Source: Gemmatimonadota bacterium
GTDB taxonomy: Bacteria; Gemmatimonadota; Gemmatimonadetes; Longimicrobiales; Gaopeijiaceae
Direction: 5' to 3'
DNA length: 64,000 nt
NCBI GenBank assembly: GCA_022822325.1
Contig: JAJEBW010000029.1
Coordinates: 1-64,000, forward strand
Shown here piece after piece: positions 29,533 to 38,417 of the stretch. A program made the translations under genes and the position numbers. The notes below the pieces were generated by a model, which saw only the letters and a list, made by a program, of their open reading frames with translations, did no database searches and had not been told where the DNA came from. Numbering within the stretch: the first letter of the stretch is position 1; each line of letters starts with the position of its first letter.

Positions 29533-31400
29533 TTCGCCAGCTCCCGCGCCAGATCGCCCATGATCGCGGCCGCCCTCTCCAGCACCCTTTCCGGCGGCTC
29601 CCGCTCCGCGCCCGCGGGCGCAAACCGCTGCCGGTCGCAGTCGTCCAGACAGGCGAAGAGCCGCTCCAGCGTTGCCCCCGACGCCCCGCGCCGCGCCGCG
29701 ATTCGGCCCGCCTCTTCGCGCACCAGCCCCGCCTCGGCCAGGTTCAGCTTGTCGGCCAGCAGCCCCTGCAGCGCACCCGCGACCTCGCCGTAGAAATCGC
29801 GCGGATCGCCCGACGCCAGCCCCCGGGCCCGCGCCAGCCGCCTCTTCGCCATGCGGTTCGCCCGCCGCACCCGCGCATAGGCCACATCCCCCTCCAGCCG
29901 GTCGCGGTGACGGCGCAGGACGAGCGCACCCCCGGCCGCAGCCAGCGGCAACAGGAAGATTGCCCAGAACGCCCCGGTCGCGAACAACGACAGATCGGCC
30001 CGGCGCAGCTTCGGCGATCCGGTGTGAATGAAGCGGATCTCGTCGCGCAAGGCCTCGACCGCCGCGGGAACCGTCCCCGCGCCCCCGCCCGCAGCGGCCT
30101 CGCCGGTGACCGAAAGTCCCAGCGGCTGCGACCGAGCGCTCCCGTACTCCCCGGCGGCGGGATCGAACCAGGCGACCTCGACCGGCGGAATCGCCAGCTC
30201 CCCGGGCGAGCGCGGAATCAACACATACTCGAATGTGCGCGTTCCGGCCAGACTTCCCCCGCCCTCGGCAATCCGGTCCGCGGCTTCGGGCGGAAAGACC
30301 TCGAACTCGACCGGAAAATCGATCTCCGGCGGCGAAATCGTGCGCAGATTTCCCGTCCCCGAATACTCGACCCTCAACGTCACCGCCTCGTTCACCGCCA
30401 CCGCATCCTCGCTCAGCGACGCCGACAGACCCAGCGTCCCCACATGCCCGGCGAACGACCCCGGCCTGCCCTCCGACGGCAGCGGCAGGACTTCGATCGT
30501 GACCGGCTCGGAAGCCACCACCACCGGAAGACGCCGGCCGCGCACACTCGAGAGGTCGAAGATGTCGGCGAAGGGGTCGAAGGTCCGGGGAGCGCGCAAC
30601 CGCACCTGCGCCTCGACGCTCATCGGGTCCAGCGTCCTCGCGCCGGGTCCGGTCGGGAAGAGAACCGTGCGCCGGATCGTCGCCGTCAGGTACTCGCTTC
30701 CACCCCGAATCACCTGCGCGGTCTCCGGCGAGCTCGGCTGCTCCAGCTCCTCCGACCAGAATCCGGTCGCTTGCGGCAGCGTCGTGATCGTGTAGCTCTC
30801 CACCGGCACCCGCGTGAAGATCCGGTACTCCACCGTGACCGGTTCATTCTCGAAGACCCGGGTCGCGGAGAGATCGGTCTCGACGAAGAGATCCTCCGGC
30901 GCAATGGCGCCCGCGTCACCGGGTTCGGCGCCTGGAGCGGCACCGGCTGCGGGTGGCGGCGGCGCGTCCGAAATCACCAGCGTGAGCGGCTCCGTCCGCA
31001 CCGTTTGGTCCCCCACCGCAACGCTCACCGGTCCAATCTCGAAGGTCCCCTCGGTCAGCGCCTGAAAGCGGTATTGGTAGGTAATCGCCATGCTTGTGCG
31101 ACCGCCCACAATCTGAATCGACGTCGATGTGCCCGCCCCCAGAAATCCGGCAAAGCCCTCCATCTCCGGCAACTCCGGATCGCTGTCAAGCTGTTGCGTG
31201 CCAGAGACCTCCACATTCAGCACAAACTGCCTTCCCACACCGACCTGCGAAGCGTTGAGGTAGGCGCGCGCACCGATCTCCTGCGCCGACGCGAGCGTGG
31301 GTGCGCCAGGCAGGGCAAGACCAGGACCGAGCCAGAGGGGGAGGAAGCTCGACCACATCGCGGCGGCTGCGCACCGGGCAAGGACCGTCACCGTGGCCAT
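29529..31400 (-). CDS. batD: BatD-like oxygen-tolerance protein
   Basis: A 623-residue protein with a signal peptide (ending near LASAQE), tandem immunoglobulin-like beta domains typical of BatD (ARAYLNASQVGVGRQFVLNV; VEYRIFTRVPVESYTITTLP; IPPVEVAWFDPAAGEYG), one membrane helix near residues 465-490 (FWAIFLLPLAAAGGALVL) and a cytoplasmic helical tail. BatD is thought to assemble with the VWA proteins BatA and BatB at the membrane. ATG 31400 overlaps the preceding BatD-like fragment by 13 nt, and its stop overlaps batE by 4 nt. Confidence 0.87.
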   Translation of the reverse strand: MATVTVLARCAAAAMWSSFLPLWLGPGLALPGAPTLASAQEIGARAYLNASQVGVGRQFVLNVEVSGTQQLDSDPELPEMEGFAGFLGAGTSTSIQIVGGRTSMAITYQYRFQALTEGTFEIGPVSVAVGDQTVRTEPLTLVISDAPPPPAAGAAPGAEPGDAGAIAPEDLFVETDLSATRVFENEPVTVEYRIFTRVPVESYTITTLPQATGFWSEELEQPSSPETAQVIRGGSEYLTATIRRTVLFPTGPGARTLDPMSVEAQVRLRAPRTFDPFADIFDLSSVRGRRLPVVVASEPVTIEVLPLPSEGRPGSFAGHVGTLGLSASLSEDAVAVNEAVTLRVEYSGTGNLRTISPPEIDFPVEFEVFPPEAADRIAEGGGSLAGTRTFEYVLIPRSPGELAIPPVEVAWFDPAAGEYGSARSQPLGLSVTGEAAAGGGAGTVPAAVEALRDEIRFIHTGSPKLRRADLSLFATGAFWAIFLLPLAAAGGALVLRRHRDRLEGDVAYARVRRANRMAKRRLARARGLASGDPRDFYGEVAGALQGLLADKLNLAEAGLVREEAGRIAARRGASGATLERLFACLDDCDRQRFAPAGAEREPPERVLERAAAIMGDLARELAK

Positions 31401-31696
31401 GCTCCATCGCCTGCGGGATGAACCAGAATCCGAAACGGCCGACCGCGCGACACCCCGTAGCTCTCCGTCTCGGGATCGAAAAACGACATCTCCACGGCCG
31501 GGATCTCACCCGTGCCCTCGGCGACCGCAACCAGGCGATGGATGTACAGGCGACTTTCCGACCTTCCGTCGCGGTCCCGCACCGGGGAGTCCTGGATCCG
31601 CGGGGCCAGCGCCACAAGGTGCCTCTTCCCGACGCCGCGCCAGCCATGGCGCCTCGTCATCTTCGGCCAGCAATGGCTCCACATCGCATTCGGCAT
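31388..31696 (-). pseudogene. BatD-like domain fragment between batC and batD
   Basis: A 102-codon frame starting 3 nt after the batC stop and ending inside the start of batD. Its second half (GEIPAVEMSFFDPETESYGV, then SRGRPFRILV) closely resembles the end of a BatD beta domain; compare IPPVEVAWFDPAAGEYG in the neighbouring intact BatD. The first third (HCWPKMTRRHGWRGVGKRH) is not BatD-like. The overlapping frame there (DAECDVEPLLAEDDEAP) looks more natural, which suggests a frameshift near 31600-31650. It is therefore probably the leftover of a duplicated or second BatD-type gene. It may still be translated, since both ends are coupled to neighbours. Confidence 0.5.
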
Positions 31697-31699
31697 CGA

Positions 31700-32533
31700 C
31701 TACCAGTCCTTCCTCGGCCGAGGGCCCCGCGCCTGGGCCGCCTTCCGGTTGACCTCGCCCGGATCCTCGGTGATCGCCTGCAGGAGTCGCTCGGCCTGCT
31801 CGGGAGTCATCTGCGGCGGCGGCATCCGGCCCTCTCCATCGCCTTCCTCCCGATCCTCCGGCTCCGGTTCCCCATCCCCTTCGCCCTCCTGCGGCCGGGG
31901 CTGCCGCTGGTCGTCCTCGTCCTCCGCAGGATCGTTCGGTTGCTCGCCCTCCTGGCCGTCCGGGGGCGGCTGGCCGTCCTGTTGATCCTGTTGCCGTTCC
32001 TGGTTCTGTTCGTCGCCCTCCTGGCCTTCGCCCCCCTCTTGCTGTTGCTGCTCCAGTTGCTGCAACGCCAGCTCCAGGTTGTGCTTGGCATCCTCGTCGG
32101 CGGGATCCAGGCGCAGCGCCTGCTTGTAGGCCTCGGCCGCCGGTCCGGGTTGCTCCTGCCGGATCAGCGCATTGCCCAGATTGTAGAGCGCGCTTGGCCG
32201 CCACTCGGGATCGGCGCCCTCGGCCGCCTCGATGAACGCCTCCATCGCGCGCTGGAACTCCTGGCTCCGGTAGAGCGCGTTGCCTTCGTTGAAGCGGGCG
32301 AGCGGCAGCCCGGGAACCTTCCGCAGCGCCTCGAGGTAGCGCGCGTGCGCCTCCTGGTAGCGACCTTCGTCGTAGAGCCGGTTGCCTGCCTCGACCTCGC
32401 GGCGACCCTCCTGGGCGGTCGCCGAAACCGCCGGCCCGGCAATCCCGAACCAGAGCGCGGCCGCGAGCGCGAGCGCATCAACCCGCCCCCCCCTCGCAAA
32501 CCCGGTTCGGACAAGCGAGCGAACGGTTCTCAT
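31700..32533 (-). CDS. batC: BatC-like TPR protein with acidic Gln/Glu-rich tail
   Basis: A 277-residue secreted or periplasmic protein. A signal peptide ends near SATAQE, and three TPR repeats follow (GNRLYDEGRYQEAHARYLEA; FNEGNALYRSQEFQRAMEAF; YNLGNALIRQEQPGPAAEAY). The next ~90 residues are low-complexity Glu/Gln/Asp/Pro, then a short conserved MTPEQAERLLQAI helix. This is the usual plan of BatC. The ATG at 32533 overlaps the batB stop as ATGA, with GGAGGAGGAGA upstream inside batB. Confidence 0.85.
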   Translation of the reverse strand: MRTVRSLVRTGFARGGRVDALALAAALWFGIAGPAVSATAQEGRREVEAGNRLYDEGRYQEAHARYLEALRKVPGLPLARFNEGNALYRSQEFQRAMEAFIEAAEGADPEWRPSALYNLGNALIRQEQPGPAAEAYKQALRLDPADEDAKHNLELALQQLEQQQQEGGEGQEGDEQNQERQQDQQDGQPPPDGQEGEQPNDPAEDEDDQRQPRPQEGEGDGEPEPEDREEGDGEGRMPPPQMTPEQAERLLQAITEDPGEVNRKAAQARGPRPRKDW

Positions 32534-33561
32534 GCGATCTCCTCCTCCATTGGCCCCGGGCGACGCCTCCGCCTGCCTGGCACGATGAACTCCAGCGCCA
32601 GCAGAAGCAGCGCCGCCCCGAGAAAGATCTGGTACTGCTCCTCGAACTGGGTGACTTCCCTTGACTCCACCTCGCGGCCGCCCGCCTCGATCCGTTCGAC
32701 CAGGCGAGCGAGCCCGCCGGCGCCCTGTCCGATGCGATGGTACTCCCCCCCGGTTTGCAGCGCGATATCCTGAAGCGCGGTCTCGTTCAGCCGCGTGGTG
32801 ATGACATTGCCCTGATCGTCGCGGCGGAATCTGCCGCTCGCCTCCATCCCCTCCACATCGGGGAGCGGAACCCCCTCGGGCGAACCCACCCCGACGGCGT
32901 GGACGGTGACCTGCGCCTCCACCGCCGCCGCGATGGCCTCCGCGATTCCCCCTTCGTGGTCCTCGCCGTCGGTGGCGATCACAACGATCCTGTTCTCGGC
33001 CGGCGTCTCCTCGAGCGCTTCCAGCGACACCGCCATGGCCTTCGCAAGATCGGTGCCCTGCGTGGACATGAGCTCCGGGTCCATCGCATTGAGGAACATC
33101 ATCGCCGCGCCATAGTCGGCGGTGAGCGGACTCTGGACGAAGGCGTCGCCCGCGAAGGCGACCAGGCCGATCCGATCCCCGTCCAGACGCTGGATGATGC
33201 GGCCAATCTCGATCTTCGCGCGTTCGAGCCGGTTGGGCGCCAGATCCTCGGCGTGCATCGAGTTGGAGACGTCCAGCGCGATCACCACATCCTGGCCCTG
33301 GCGCCGCAGCGTCTCCACGCGGGTGCCGAACTGGGGACGCGCCAGCGCGAATCCGAGGAGGCCGACCGCGCAGAGGACGAGGGCCGTCTTCCACCGCAGC
33401 GCCGCGGCGTGGACCGACGATCGCAGGCGGCGCACGAGCTCGTGTTCCCCGAAACGGTCGAGAAGGGCGCGACTGCGGCGGGCGGCGTGCCAGTGCAGCA
33501 ACGCGAGCAGGGGAAGGAGGGCCAGCGCCCACAGCCACGGACCGGCGCCGAAGCGGAACAT
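32530..33561 (-). CDS. batB: BatB-like von Willebrand factor A membrane protein
   Basis: A 343-residue protein with an N-terminal helix pair (WLWALALLPLLALLHW and VLCAVGLLGFALARP), a VWA domain with a full metal-dependent adhesion site (DVSNSM; T in STQGTDLAKA; ATDGEDHEG), and a C-terminal helix (IFLGAALLLLALEFIV). VWA domains bind partner proteins through a divalent metal; in this operon the likely partners are BatA and BatD, perhaps under MoxR control. The ATG at 33561 overlaps the batA stop by one base (TGATG). Confidence 0.9.
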   Translation of the reverse strand: MFRFGAGPWLWALALLPLLALLHWHAARRSRALLDRFGEHELVRRLRSSVHAAALRWKTALVLCAVGLLGFALARPQFGTRVETLRRQGQDVVIALDVSNSMHAEDLAPNRLERAKIEIGRIIQRLDGDRIGLVAFAGDAFVQSPLTADYGAAMMFLNAMDPELMSTQGTDLAKAMAVSLEALEETPAENRIVVIATDGEDHEGGIAEAIAAAVEAQVTVHAVGVGSPEGVPLPDVEGMEASGRFRRDDQGNVITTRLNETALQDIALQTGGEYHRIGQGAGGLARLVERIEAGGREVESREVTQFEEQYQIFLGAALLLLALEFIVPGRRRRRPGPMEEEIA

Positions 33562-34553
33562 CAGGGAAGCGTCCTCAGCCAGGTGCGCCCGAGAACCACC
33601 TCCGCGAGCAACAGAATCAGCCCCGCCAGGAGCGGCGCCGCGAATCGTTCCCCGTAGCTTGTGAAGTTCTCGACGAGGATCTCGGTGGTCTCCAACTGGT
33701 CGATCTCTTCGTAGATCGCCTCCAGGCTCGCGCGGTCGGTGGCGCGGTAGTAGCGCCCCCCGGTGGTCTCGGCGGTGGCCCGCAGCACCGGCTCGTCCAC
33801 ATCGACGCGGGTGGTGACGTAGCGGCGCCCGCCAAAACGATCCGGCACCGGAACCCGCGCCACCCCCCGCGCGCCCGCTCCGATCGTATAGACGCGCACC
33901 CCCAGCGCCTGGGCGGCCTGGGCGGCGGTGACCGGGTCGATCTCGCCGCGGTTGTTGCGTCCGTCGGTCAGGAGGATGACGACCTTCGATGCGGCTTCGC
34001 TCGCCTGCAATCGCTTGACCGCTGTGGCCAGCCCCATCCCGACCGCCGTGCCGTCCTCGATCATCCCGACTTCGAGCTCGGCCATCAACGAGGCAATCAC
34101 GGAGTGATCCAGGGTGAGCGGCGCCTGCGTGAAGGCCTTTCCGGCGAAGATCACCAGCCCGATCCGGTCGTTGCCGCGTCCCGAGGCGAAGTTCGAAGCC
34201 ACCTCCTTGACCGCCTCCAGCCGGTTGGGGGAAAGGTCCTCGGCCAGCATCGAGCTTGACACATCCAGCGCGAGCACGATGTCGATCCCCTCCGAGACGA
34301 CATTCTCGCCGGTGACTCCGGTCTGGGGCCGCGCGAAGGCCACGACGAGGCAGGCCAGCGCCAGTCCGCGCAATGCAGCCGGCAGATGCCGCAGCCACCG
34401 GCCCTCGCCGCCGTCGGCGCGCGACAGACCCGCGACATCCGGGTGGATGAGGGAACCGCGGCGCCCCCCTCCTCGCGACAGATACCACCAGCCCAGCAGG
34501 GGGAGGACTCCCAGGAAGAGGAGGAACCAGGGATCGGCGAAGCGAAAGATCAT
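33561..34553 (-). CDS. batA: BatA-like von Willebrand factor A membrane protein
   Basis: A 330-residue homologue of BatB. It has N-terminal helices (FLLFLGVLPLLGWWYL; GLALACLVVAFARPQ), a VWA domain with DVSSSM, GTAVGMGLATAV and LTDGRNNRG as metal-site loops, and a C-terminal helix (LLAGLILLLAEVVLG). The AFARPQ sequence just before the VWA domain is a hallmark of BatA/BatB. The ATG at 34553 overlaps the upstream stop as ATGA. The paired VWA genes and the MoxR gene upstream support a MoxR-VWA chaperone-like complex. Confidence 0.92.
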   Translation of the reverse strand: MIFRFADPWFLLFLGVLPLLGWWYLSRGGGRRGSLIHPDVAGLSRADGGEGRWLRHLPAALRGLALACLVVAFARPQTGVTGENVVSEGIDIVLALDVSSSMLAEDLSPNRLEAVKEVASNFASGRGNDRIGLVIFAGKAFTQAPLTLDHSVIASLMAELEVGMIEDGTAVGMGLATAVKRLQASEAASKVVILLTDGRNNRGEIDPVTAAQAAQALGVRVYTIGAGARGVARVPVPDRFGGRRYVTTRVDVDEPVLRATAETTGGRYYRATDRASLEAIYEEIDQLETTEILVENFTSYGERFAAPLLAGLILLLAEVVLGRTWLRTLP

Positions 34554-35764
34554 CGGGCCGCTCCCGTCGCCTGGGCGGCTGCGGCCGCGGATTCGGGGGC
34601 CGCTCCGGTCGCGCCCGGCTCCTCTACCACCCGACCGGGTCGTCCGCCGCTCTCGTCCGGCGTCGTCCCGGCATCGTCGGGCGCCTCCCGGCCCGGTCCG
34701 CTCGTCATCTCGACCAGAGCGCGCGCAACGGACAGCACCTCGCGCGACGCCTCCGCGCCCGGGCGCAGCTTCGCGAACTTGACCAGGTCGCACCGCTCCA
34801 GGAAGGTGCGGAAGCGGTCCGCCAGCCGACCCCCCAGCGCCGCCTCCCGGAGCCCGGCCACCACCTCGGGCGTGGTCATCTCCAGCGCGGGAACCTCTAA
34901 CTGGCCCTCGACATAGGTGCGGACGATCTCCGACACGCGCACATGCCAGCGCTTCACCTGGCCGCGCTCCAACAGCGACGACCGCTCCAGCTCGTCGAGC
35001 GCCTCCAGCGCCACCAGGCGATGCGGCCGCGGGGGCGATCCGGGCTTCGCGACCTCGGGAACCGCGCGCTCCCGCAGCCGGCCGCGCAGCCAGAACCCCC
35101 CCGCCCCCACCGCCGCCGCCAGGAGCAGCCACGGCGCCAGCAGCCACCAGTTGCGCGCGATCGCCAGCGGCCCCCGGATCTCGCGGATTTCGCCGGACTC
35201 GTCGATCCCGACGCTCTCGACCCCGATCCGGAAGGGGTCGGTGAAGAGGGACCGGACGGCGCCCCCGGGACCCGCCAGCGGAATCTCGATCGCGGGGATC
35301 TCCAGCTCGCCCAGCTCGAAGCTCGTCAGCGCGAGAGCCGCCGCCGAAACGACGCCGTCCCCTTCGGGCGCGGCGCTCGGGGGCGCCACCGCATAGTTCA
35401 GCACCTCGAAGGGCGCAACCGCCAGCGAATCCGGCCACGCCACCGACCAGCCCGCCGGATGATCCACCCGCAGCAGAACCGAGACCGGATCCCCGAGATG
35501 GATCATCGTCGTGTCCACCTCCATCGCCAGGCGCGGTTCCTGCCCGCCGGCCGACGCCGACGCCGCACCCGCCGACGTCGCCTGTGCAACCCGAATCGAC
35601 CACGCGCCGAACTGCCGGGGCAGCCCGGGCCCATGACGCGGTTCCGGCCCCTGCGCGGGCCGGCCGGTGTGCAAGCCGGGCGGAAAAGGTGCGCGCGCAA
35701 CCCCCTCTGCCCCTGCCACTCCCCCCAAAGCCGCCGTCCCGGCTGCGAAGGCCGCAACCGCCAT
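34550..35764 (-). CDS. BatD/DUF4381-like membrane protein of the Bat operon
   Basis: About 404 residues. A hydrophobic N-terminus (MAVAAFAAGTAALGG) is followed by a linker, a beta-rich domain (MEVDTTMIHLGDPVSVLLRV; FELGELEIPAIEIPL), a membrane helix (NWWLLAPWLLLAAAVGAGGFW) and a cytoplasmic helical domain (VALEALDELERSSLLERG...RTYVEGQL) like DUF4381. The tail is Ala/Pro-rich. It lies where many MoxR-Bat operons carry such a gene. The start is uncertain: ATG 35764 lacks a basic leader, and GTG 35845 would add RPKK before the signal. The linker encodes one copy of the window's interspersed repeat (35644-35704). Confidence 0.72.
   Translation of the reverse strand: MAVAAFAAGTAALGGVAGAEGVARAPFPPGLHTGRPAQGPEPRHGPGLPRQFGAWSIRVAQATSAGAASASAGGQEPRLAMEVDTTMIHLGDPVSVLLRVDHPAGWSVAWPDSLAVAPFEVLNYAVAPPSAAPEGDGVVSAAALALTSFELGELEIPAIEIPLAGPGGAVRSLFTDPFRIGVESVGIDESGEIREIRGPLAIARNWWLLAPWLLLAAAVGAGGFWLRGRLRERAVPEVAKPGSPPRPHRLVALEALDELERSSLLERGQVKRWHVRVSEIVRTYVEGQLEVPALEMTTPEVVAGLREAALGGRLADRFRTFLERCDLVKFAKLRPGAEASREVLSVARALVEMTSGPGREAPDDAGTTPDESGGRPGRVVEEPGATGAAPESAAAAAQATGAAR
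35644..35704 (-). repeat. Interspersed GC-rich repeat, copy A, inside a Bat-operon gene
   Basis: On the minus strand it reads GGGGTTGCGCGCGCACC, then a ~22-nt unrelated spacer and GGCCGGCCCGCGCAGGGGCC. It falls in frame within the N-terminal linker of the BatD/DUF4381-like protein, adding residues such as RAPFPPGLHTGRPAQGPEP just after the signal region. Confidence 0.8.
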
Positions 35765-35871
35765 CCGACCGCAGCTCGCGAGCCCTTTTTTCGGTCGCCA
35801 CCACCCTCCAGCCGCTCCCGGCGGCGCAACCTGCCCCCCGCCCACCCGGCGACCCCGACCGGCCAGCCCCC

Positions 35872-36750
35872 TCACCGCACCCGCCTCCCCCGCTCCTCGA
35901 AGAACCGCCTCAGGGCGCGCTCGTACGGCACCCCGGGCATCACATCGATCGTGTCCACGCCGCTGCGCCGAAAGAGCTCGTCCTGGCGGCTGCGCTCCCC
36001 CTGCCGTCCTCTCAGGTAGCGCTCCCGGAAGCGCCGCCCGGCCGTGTTCACCACCACCCTCCGGCCGCTCTCCGGGTCCTCGAAATCCACGAATCCCATC
36101 GGCGGCAACTCGAGCTCGCGCCGGTCCTGAACGCGCACCGCCACCAGATCGTGTCTCCGCGCGGCCACCCCCAGCGCCTTCCCGTAGCCATCCGCCAGAA
36201 AGTCCGAGACCAGGAAGGCCACCGCGCGGCGGCGCGTCACCCGCGACAGGTATTCCAGCGCCCCGGCAATGTCGGTTCCCCGTCCCTCGGCCCGCGCGTG
36301 GAGCATCTCGCGCAGCACCCGCAGAGCATGGCGGCGTCCCTTGCGCGGCGGCACGAAGCGCTCGATCCGGTCCGAGAAGAGGATCAGTCCCACCTTGTCG
36401 TTGTTCCGGATCGCGCTGAAGGCGAGGACCCCGCAGAGCTCGGCCGCCAGCTCCGCCTTCATTCGGCTGCGGGTTCCGAAACGCGACGACGCGCTCACAT
36501 CGACCACCAGCATCAGCGTCAGCTCGCGCTCCTCCTCGAAGACCTTCACATGGGGAAGGCCGGTGCGCGCGGTCACATTCCAGTCGATCCCGCGAATGTC
36601 GTCCCCTGGATGGTACTCCCGCACCTCGGCGAAGCTCATCCCGCGGCCCCTGAAGACCGAGTGGTACTCGCCGGAAAAGACCTCGTTGACCAGACCGCGC
36701 GTACTGATCTCCAGCAGCCTGACCTGCCTGAGGATCTCGCGAGAAATCAT
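35872..36750 (-). CDS. DUF58 domain protein (Bat operon)
   Basis: A 292-residue soluble protein with the DUF58 signature RGRGMSFAEVREYHPGDDIR followed by IDWNVTARTGLPHVK, and a degenerate VWA-like fold (MLVVDVSASSRFGTRSRMK, SDFLADGYG). It nearly always sits beside moxR and is thought to be a MoxR partner. The D-x-S-x-S motif (DVSASS) is present, so metal binding is possible. The ATG at 36750 follows moxR by 45 nt and the next gene begins ~27-107 nt downstream, depending on its start. Confidence 0.9.
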   Translation of the reverse strand: MISREILRQVRLLEISTRGLVNEVFSGEYHSVFRGRGMSFAEVREYHPGDDIRGIDWNVTARTGLPHVKVFEEERELTLMLVVDVSASSRFGTRSRMKAELAAELCGVLAFSAIRNNDKVGLILFSDRIERFVPPRKGRRHALRVLREMLHARAEGRGTDIAGALEYLSRVTRRRAVAFLVSDFLADGYGKALGVAARRHDLVAVRVQDRRELELPPMGFVDFEDPESGRRVVVNTAGRRFRERYLRGRQGERSRQDELFRRSGVDTIDVMPGVPYERALRRFFEERGRRVR

Positions 36751-36795
36751 CTGCGCGCCCTCCGCGTTCCGTGCGTCCTCGAAACGGCCCGTCTC

Positions 36796-37785
36796 CTACG
36801 GAACCTCGATCGTGTCCAGCACCCGCGTCACCACATCCTCGGCGCTCACCTCTTCGGCCTCGGCTTCGTAGGTCAGGATGACGCGGTGGCGCAGCACATC
36901 CATCGCGACCGAACGCACATCCTCGGGGGTTACGTAGCCCCGGTGGCGGAGGAAGGCGTGCGCGCGCGAACTCCGGGCGAGGCAGATCGTGGCTCTGGGC
37001 GAGGCGCCGAAGGAGATCAGCGGTTCCAGATCGCGAAGACCGCAGCGGGCGGGTTCGCGAGTGGCGAAGACGAGCTCGACGATATAGCGCTCGACCTGGC
37101 TGTCCATGTAGATCGTCTCGGTCGCGCGGCGCGCCTGCAGGATCTCCTCGGGCGTCACCACGGGCGAGATCTCCGGCATGGGGCCGGCGCTCATCCGCCG
37201 CATGATTTCCAGCTCCTCGTCGCGATCCGGATACCCCACCGAGAGCTTGAGCATGAAGCGGTCCACCTGCGCCTCGGGGAGCGGATAGGTCCCCTCCTGG
37301 TCGATCGGGTTCTGCGTGGCCAGGACCAGGAAGGGCGAGGGCAGCGGGAAGGTGTTGTCGCCAATCGTCACGGTGCGCTCCTGCATCGCTTCGAGGAGGG
37401 CGGACTGGACCTTCGCCGGCGACCGGTTGATCTCGTCGGCCAGGATGACGTTCGCGAAGACCGGTCCCTTGCGGGTCCTGAACTCGGTCTTGCGCGGATC
37501 GTAGATGAGGGTGCCGATCAGGTCGGCGGGAAGCAGATCCGGGGTGAACTGGATGCGCTGGAAGGAGGTCCGGATCGCATCGGCGAGGGTCCGCACCGTG
37601 AGCGTCTTGGCGAGCCCGGGAACGCCCTCCATGAGCACGTGCCCGTCGGAGAGGAGCCCCACCAGGAGCTTCTCCACCATCGCCTTCTGCCCGACGATCA
37701 CCCGTCCCACCTCGCCCAGCAGCCGGTCGACGAAGCCGCTCGCCTCCCGGATCTTCGCCTGTATGACTTCGATGTCGCGGTTCAT
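36796..37785 (-). CDS. moxR: MoxR-family AAA+ ATPase
   Basis: A 329-residue AAA+ ATPase and the first gene of the Bat operon. Walker A is GVPGLAKT (54-61), Walker B VILADEINR, sensor 1 LATQNP, with a conserved DRFMLKL arginine-finger region and the C-terminal lid. MoxR ATPases act as chaperones that mature protein complexes and usually work with the VWA proteins encoded downstream. ATG 37785 is taken; the spacer before it (37786-38189) should hold the operon promoter. Confidence 0.94.
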   Translation of the reverse strand: MNRDIEVIQAKIREASGFVDRLLGEVGRVIVGQKAMVEKLLVGLLSDGHVLMEGVPGLAKTLTVRTLADAIRTSFQRIQFTPDLLPADLIGTLIYDPRKTEFRTRKGPVFANVILADEINRSPAKVQSALLEAMQERTVTIGDNTFPLPSPFLVLATQNPIDQEGTYPLPEAQVDRFMLKLSVGYPDRDEELEIMRRMSAGPMPEISPVVTPEEILQARRATETIYMDSQVERYIVELVFATREPARCGLRDLEPLISFGASPRATICLARSSRAHAFLRHRGYVTPEDVRSVAMDVLRHRVILTYEAEAEEVSAEDVVTRVLDTIEVP

Positions 37786-38189
37786 GCCACCTTGTGTTCG
37801 TGCGGGTTGGGAGTGAGGGTTGGGTGCGGGGTCGGGGTCCGGCCGGGAGACGCAAGCGCTCGCGCCCGGCGGCGTCGAACCGGAAGGCGCGCGAACCGGA
37901 AGGAAGTCGCTCCCGATCGGAGAAGATCGGCCCCGACCGAATCTGATGGATGAAGCCGGGCGGCGGAAGGGTTGCCCACCCAGGGATCAACAGCAGGGAG
38001 GGGGGTTGCGCACGCGCCATCGTCGCCCGGGAAGATCCGGGGCCGGCCCGCGCAAGGGCCGGGGGAGGCTGGCGTGTTCGGCGGCGAAGCGATTCCGTTC
38101 GGCGAGCGGTGGCGGCGCCGGGGTTGGGGCTTGCGGCGCGGCGGAGAGACCTTGAACCGCCCGTGAACCCGCGGGCCGTGATATCTTCC
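37786..38189. other. Divergent spacer between moxR and the DUF433 gene
   Basis: 404 nt without a convincing gene. It contains interspersed repeat copy B (38001-38063) and presumably the promoters of the Bat operon (leftward) and the toxin-antitoxin pair (rightward). No -35/-10 pair, operator or RNA gene could be picked out with confidence. Confidence 0.5.
38001..38063 (+). repeat. Interspersed GC-rich repeat, copy B
   Basis: Starts GGGGTTGCGCACGCGCC and ends in the GGCCGGCCCGCGCAAGGGCC block, with a ~23-nt divergent spacer. It is the most diverged copy (A inserted in the second block, rearranged first block). It lies in the spacer ahead of the DUF433/DUF5615 pair. Confidence 0.75.
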
Positions 38190-38417
38190 ATGAATCGCCG
38201 CAAGGGACAGCCTCGGCTCATCGACAGAAACCCCGATGTCCTGGGCGGGACGCCCGTGTTCTCGGGGACCCGGGTTCCCGTGCGCATCCTGATGGAGCAC
38301 CTCGAGGCGGGCGACCGGCTCGACGACTTTCTGGACGACTACCCAACGGTAACCAGGGAACAAGCCGTCGCGCTGCTCGAACGGGTCACGATGCAACTGG
38401 TGGGCGTTGCCCGATGA
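38190..38417 (+). CDS. DUF433 antitoxin-like protein
   Basis: A 75-residue protein with the DUF433 signature: DPxVLGGTPVFSGTRVPVRIL (here NPDVLGGTPVFSGTRVPV), a helix EAGDRLDDFLDDYPTV and a final EQAVALLERV helix, a winged-helix-like DNA-binding fold. DUF433 genes typically precede DUF5615 PIN-like toxin genes and act as the antitoxin or repressor. ATG 38190 fits the family start. The stop overlaps the next start as ATGA, the usual coupling for such pairs. Confidence 0.85.
   Translation: MNRRKGQPRLIDRNPDVLGGTPVFSGTRVPVRILMEHLEAGDRLDDFLDDYPTVTREQAVALLERVTMQLVGVAR

Noticed and set aside
35764-38287. Long N-terminal extension of the Bat-operon BatD/DUF4381-like gene across DUF58 and moxR
   Set aside because: The extension is an Arg/Gly-rich out-of-frame reading of DUF58 and moxR, which are clearly coding in another frame.
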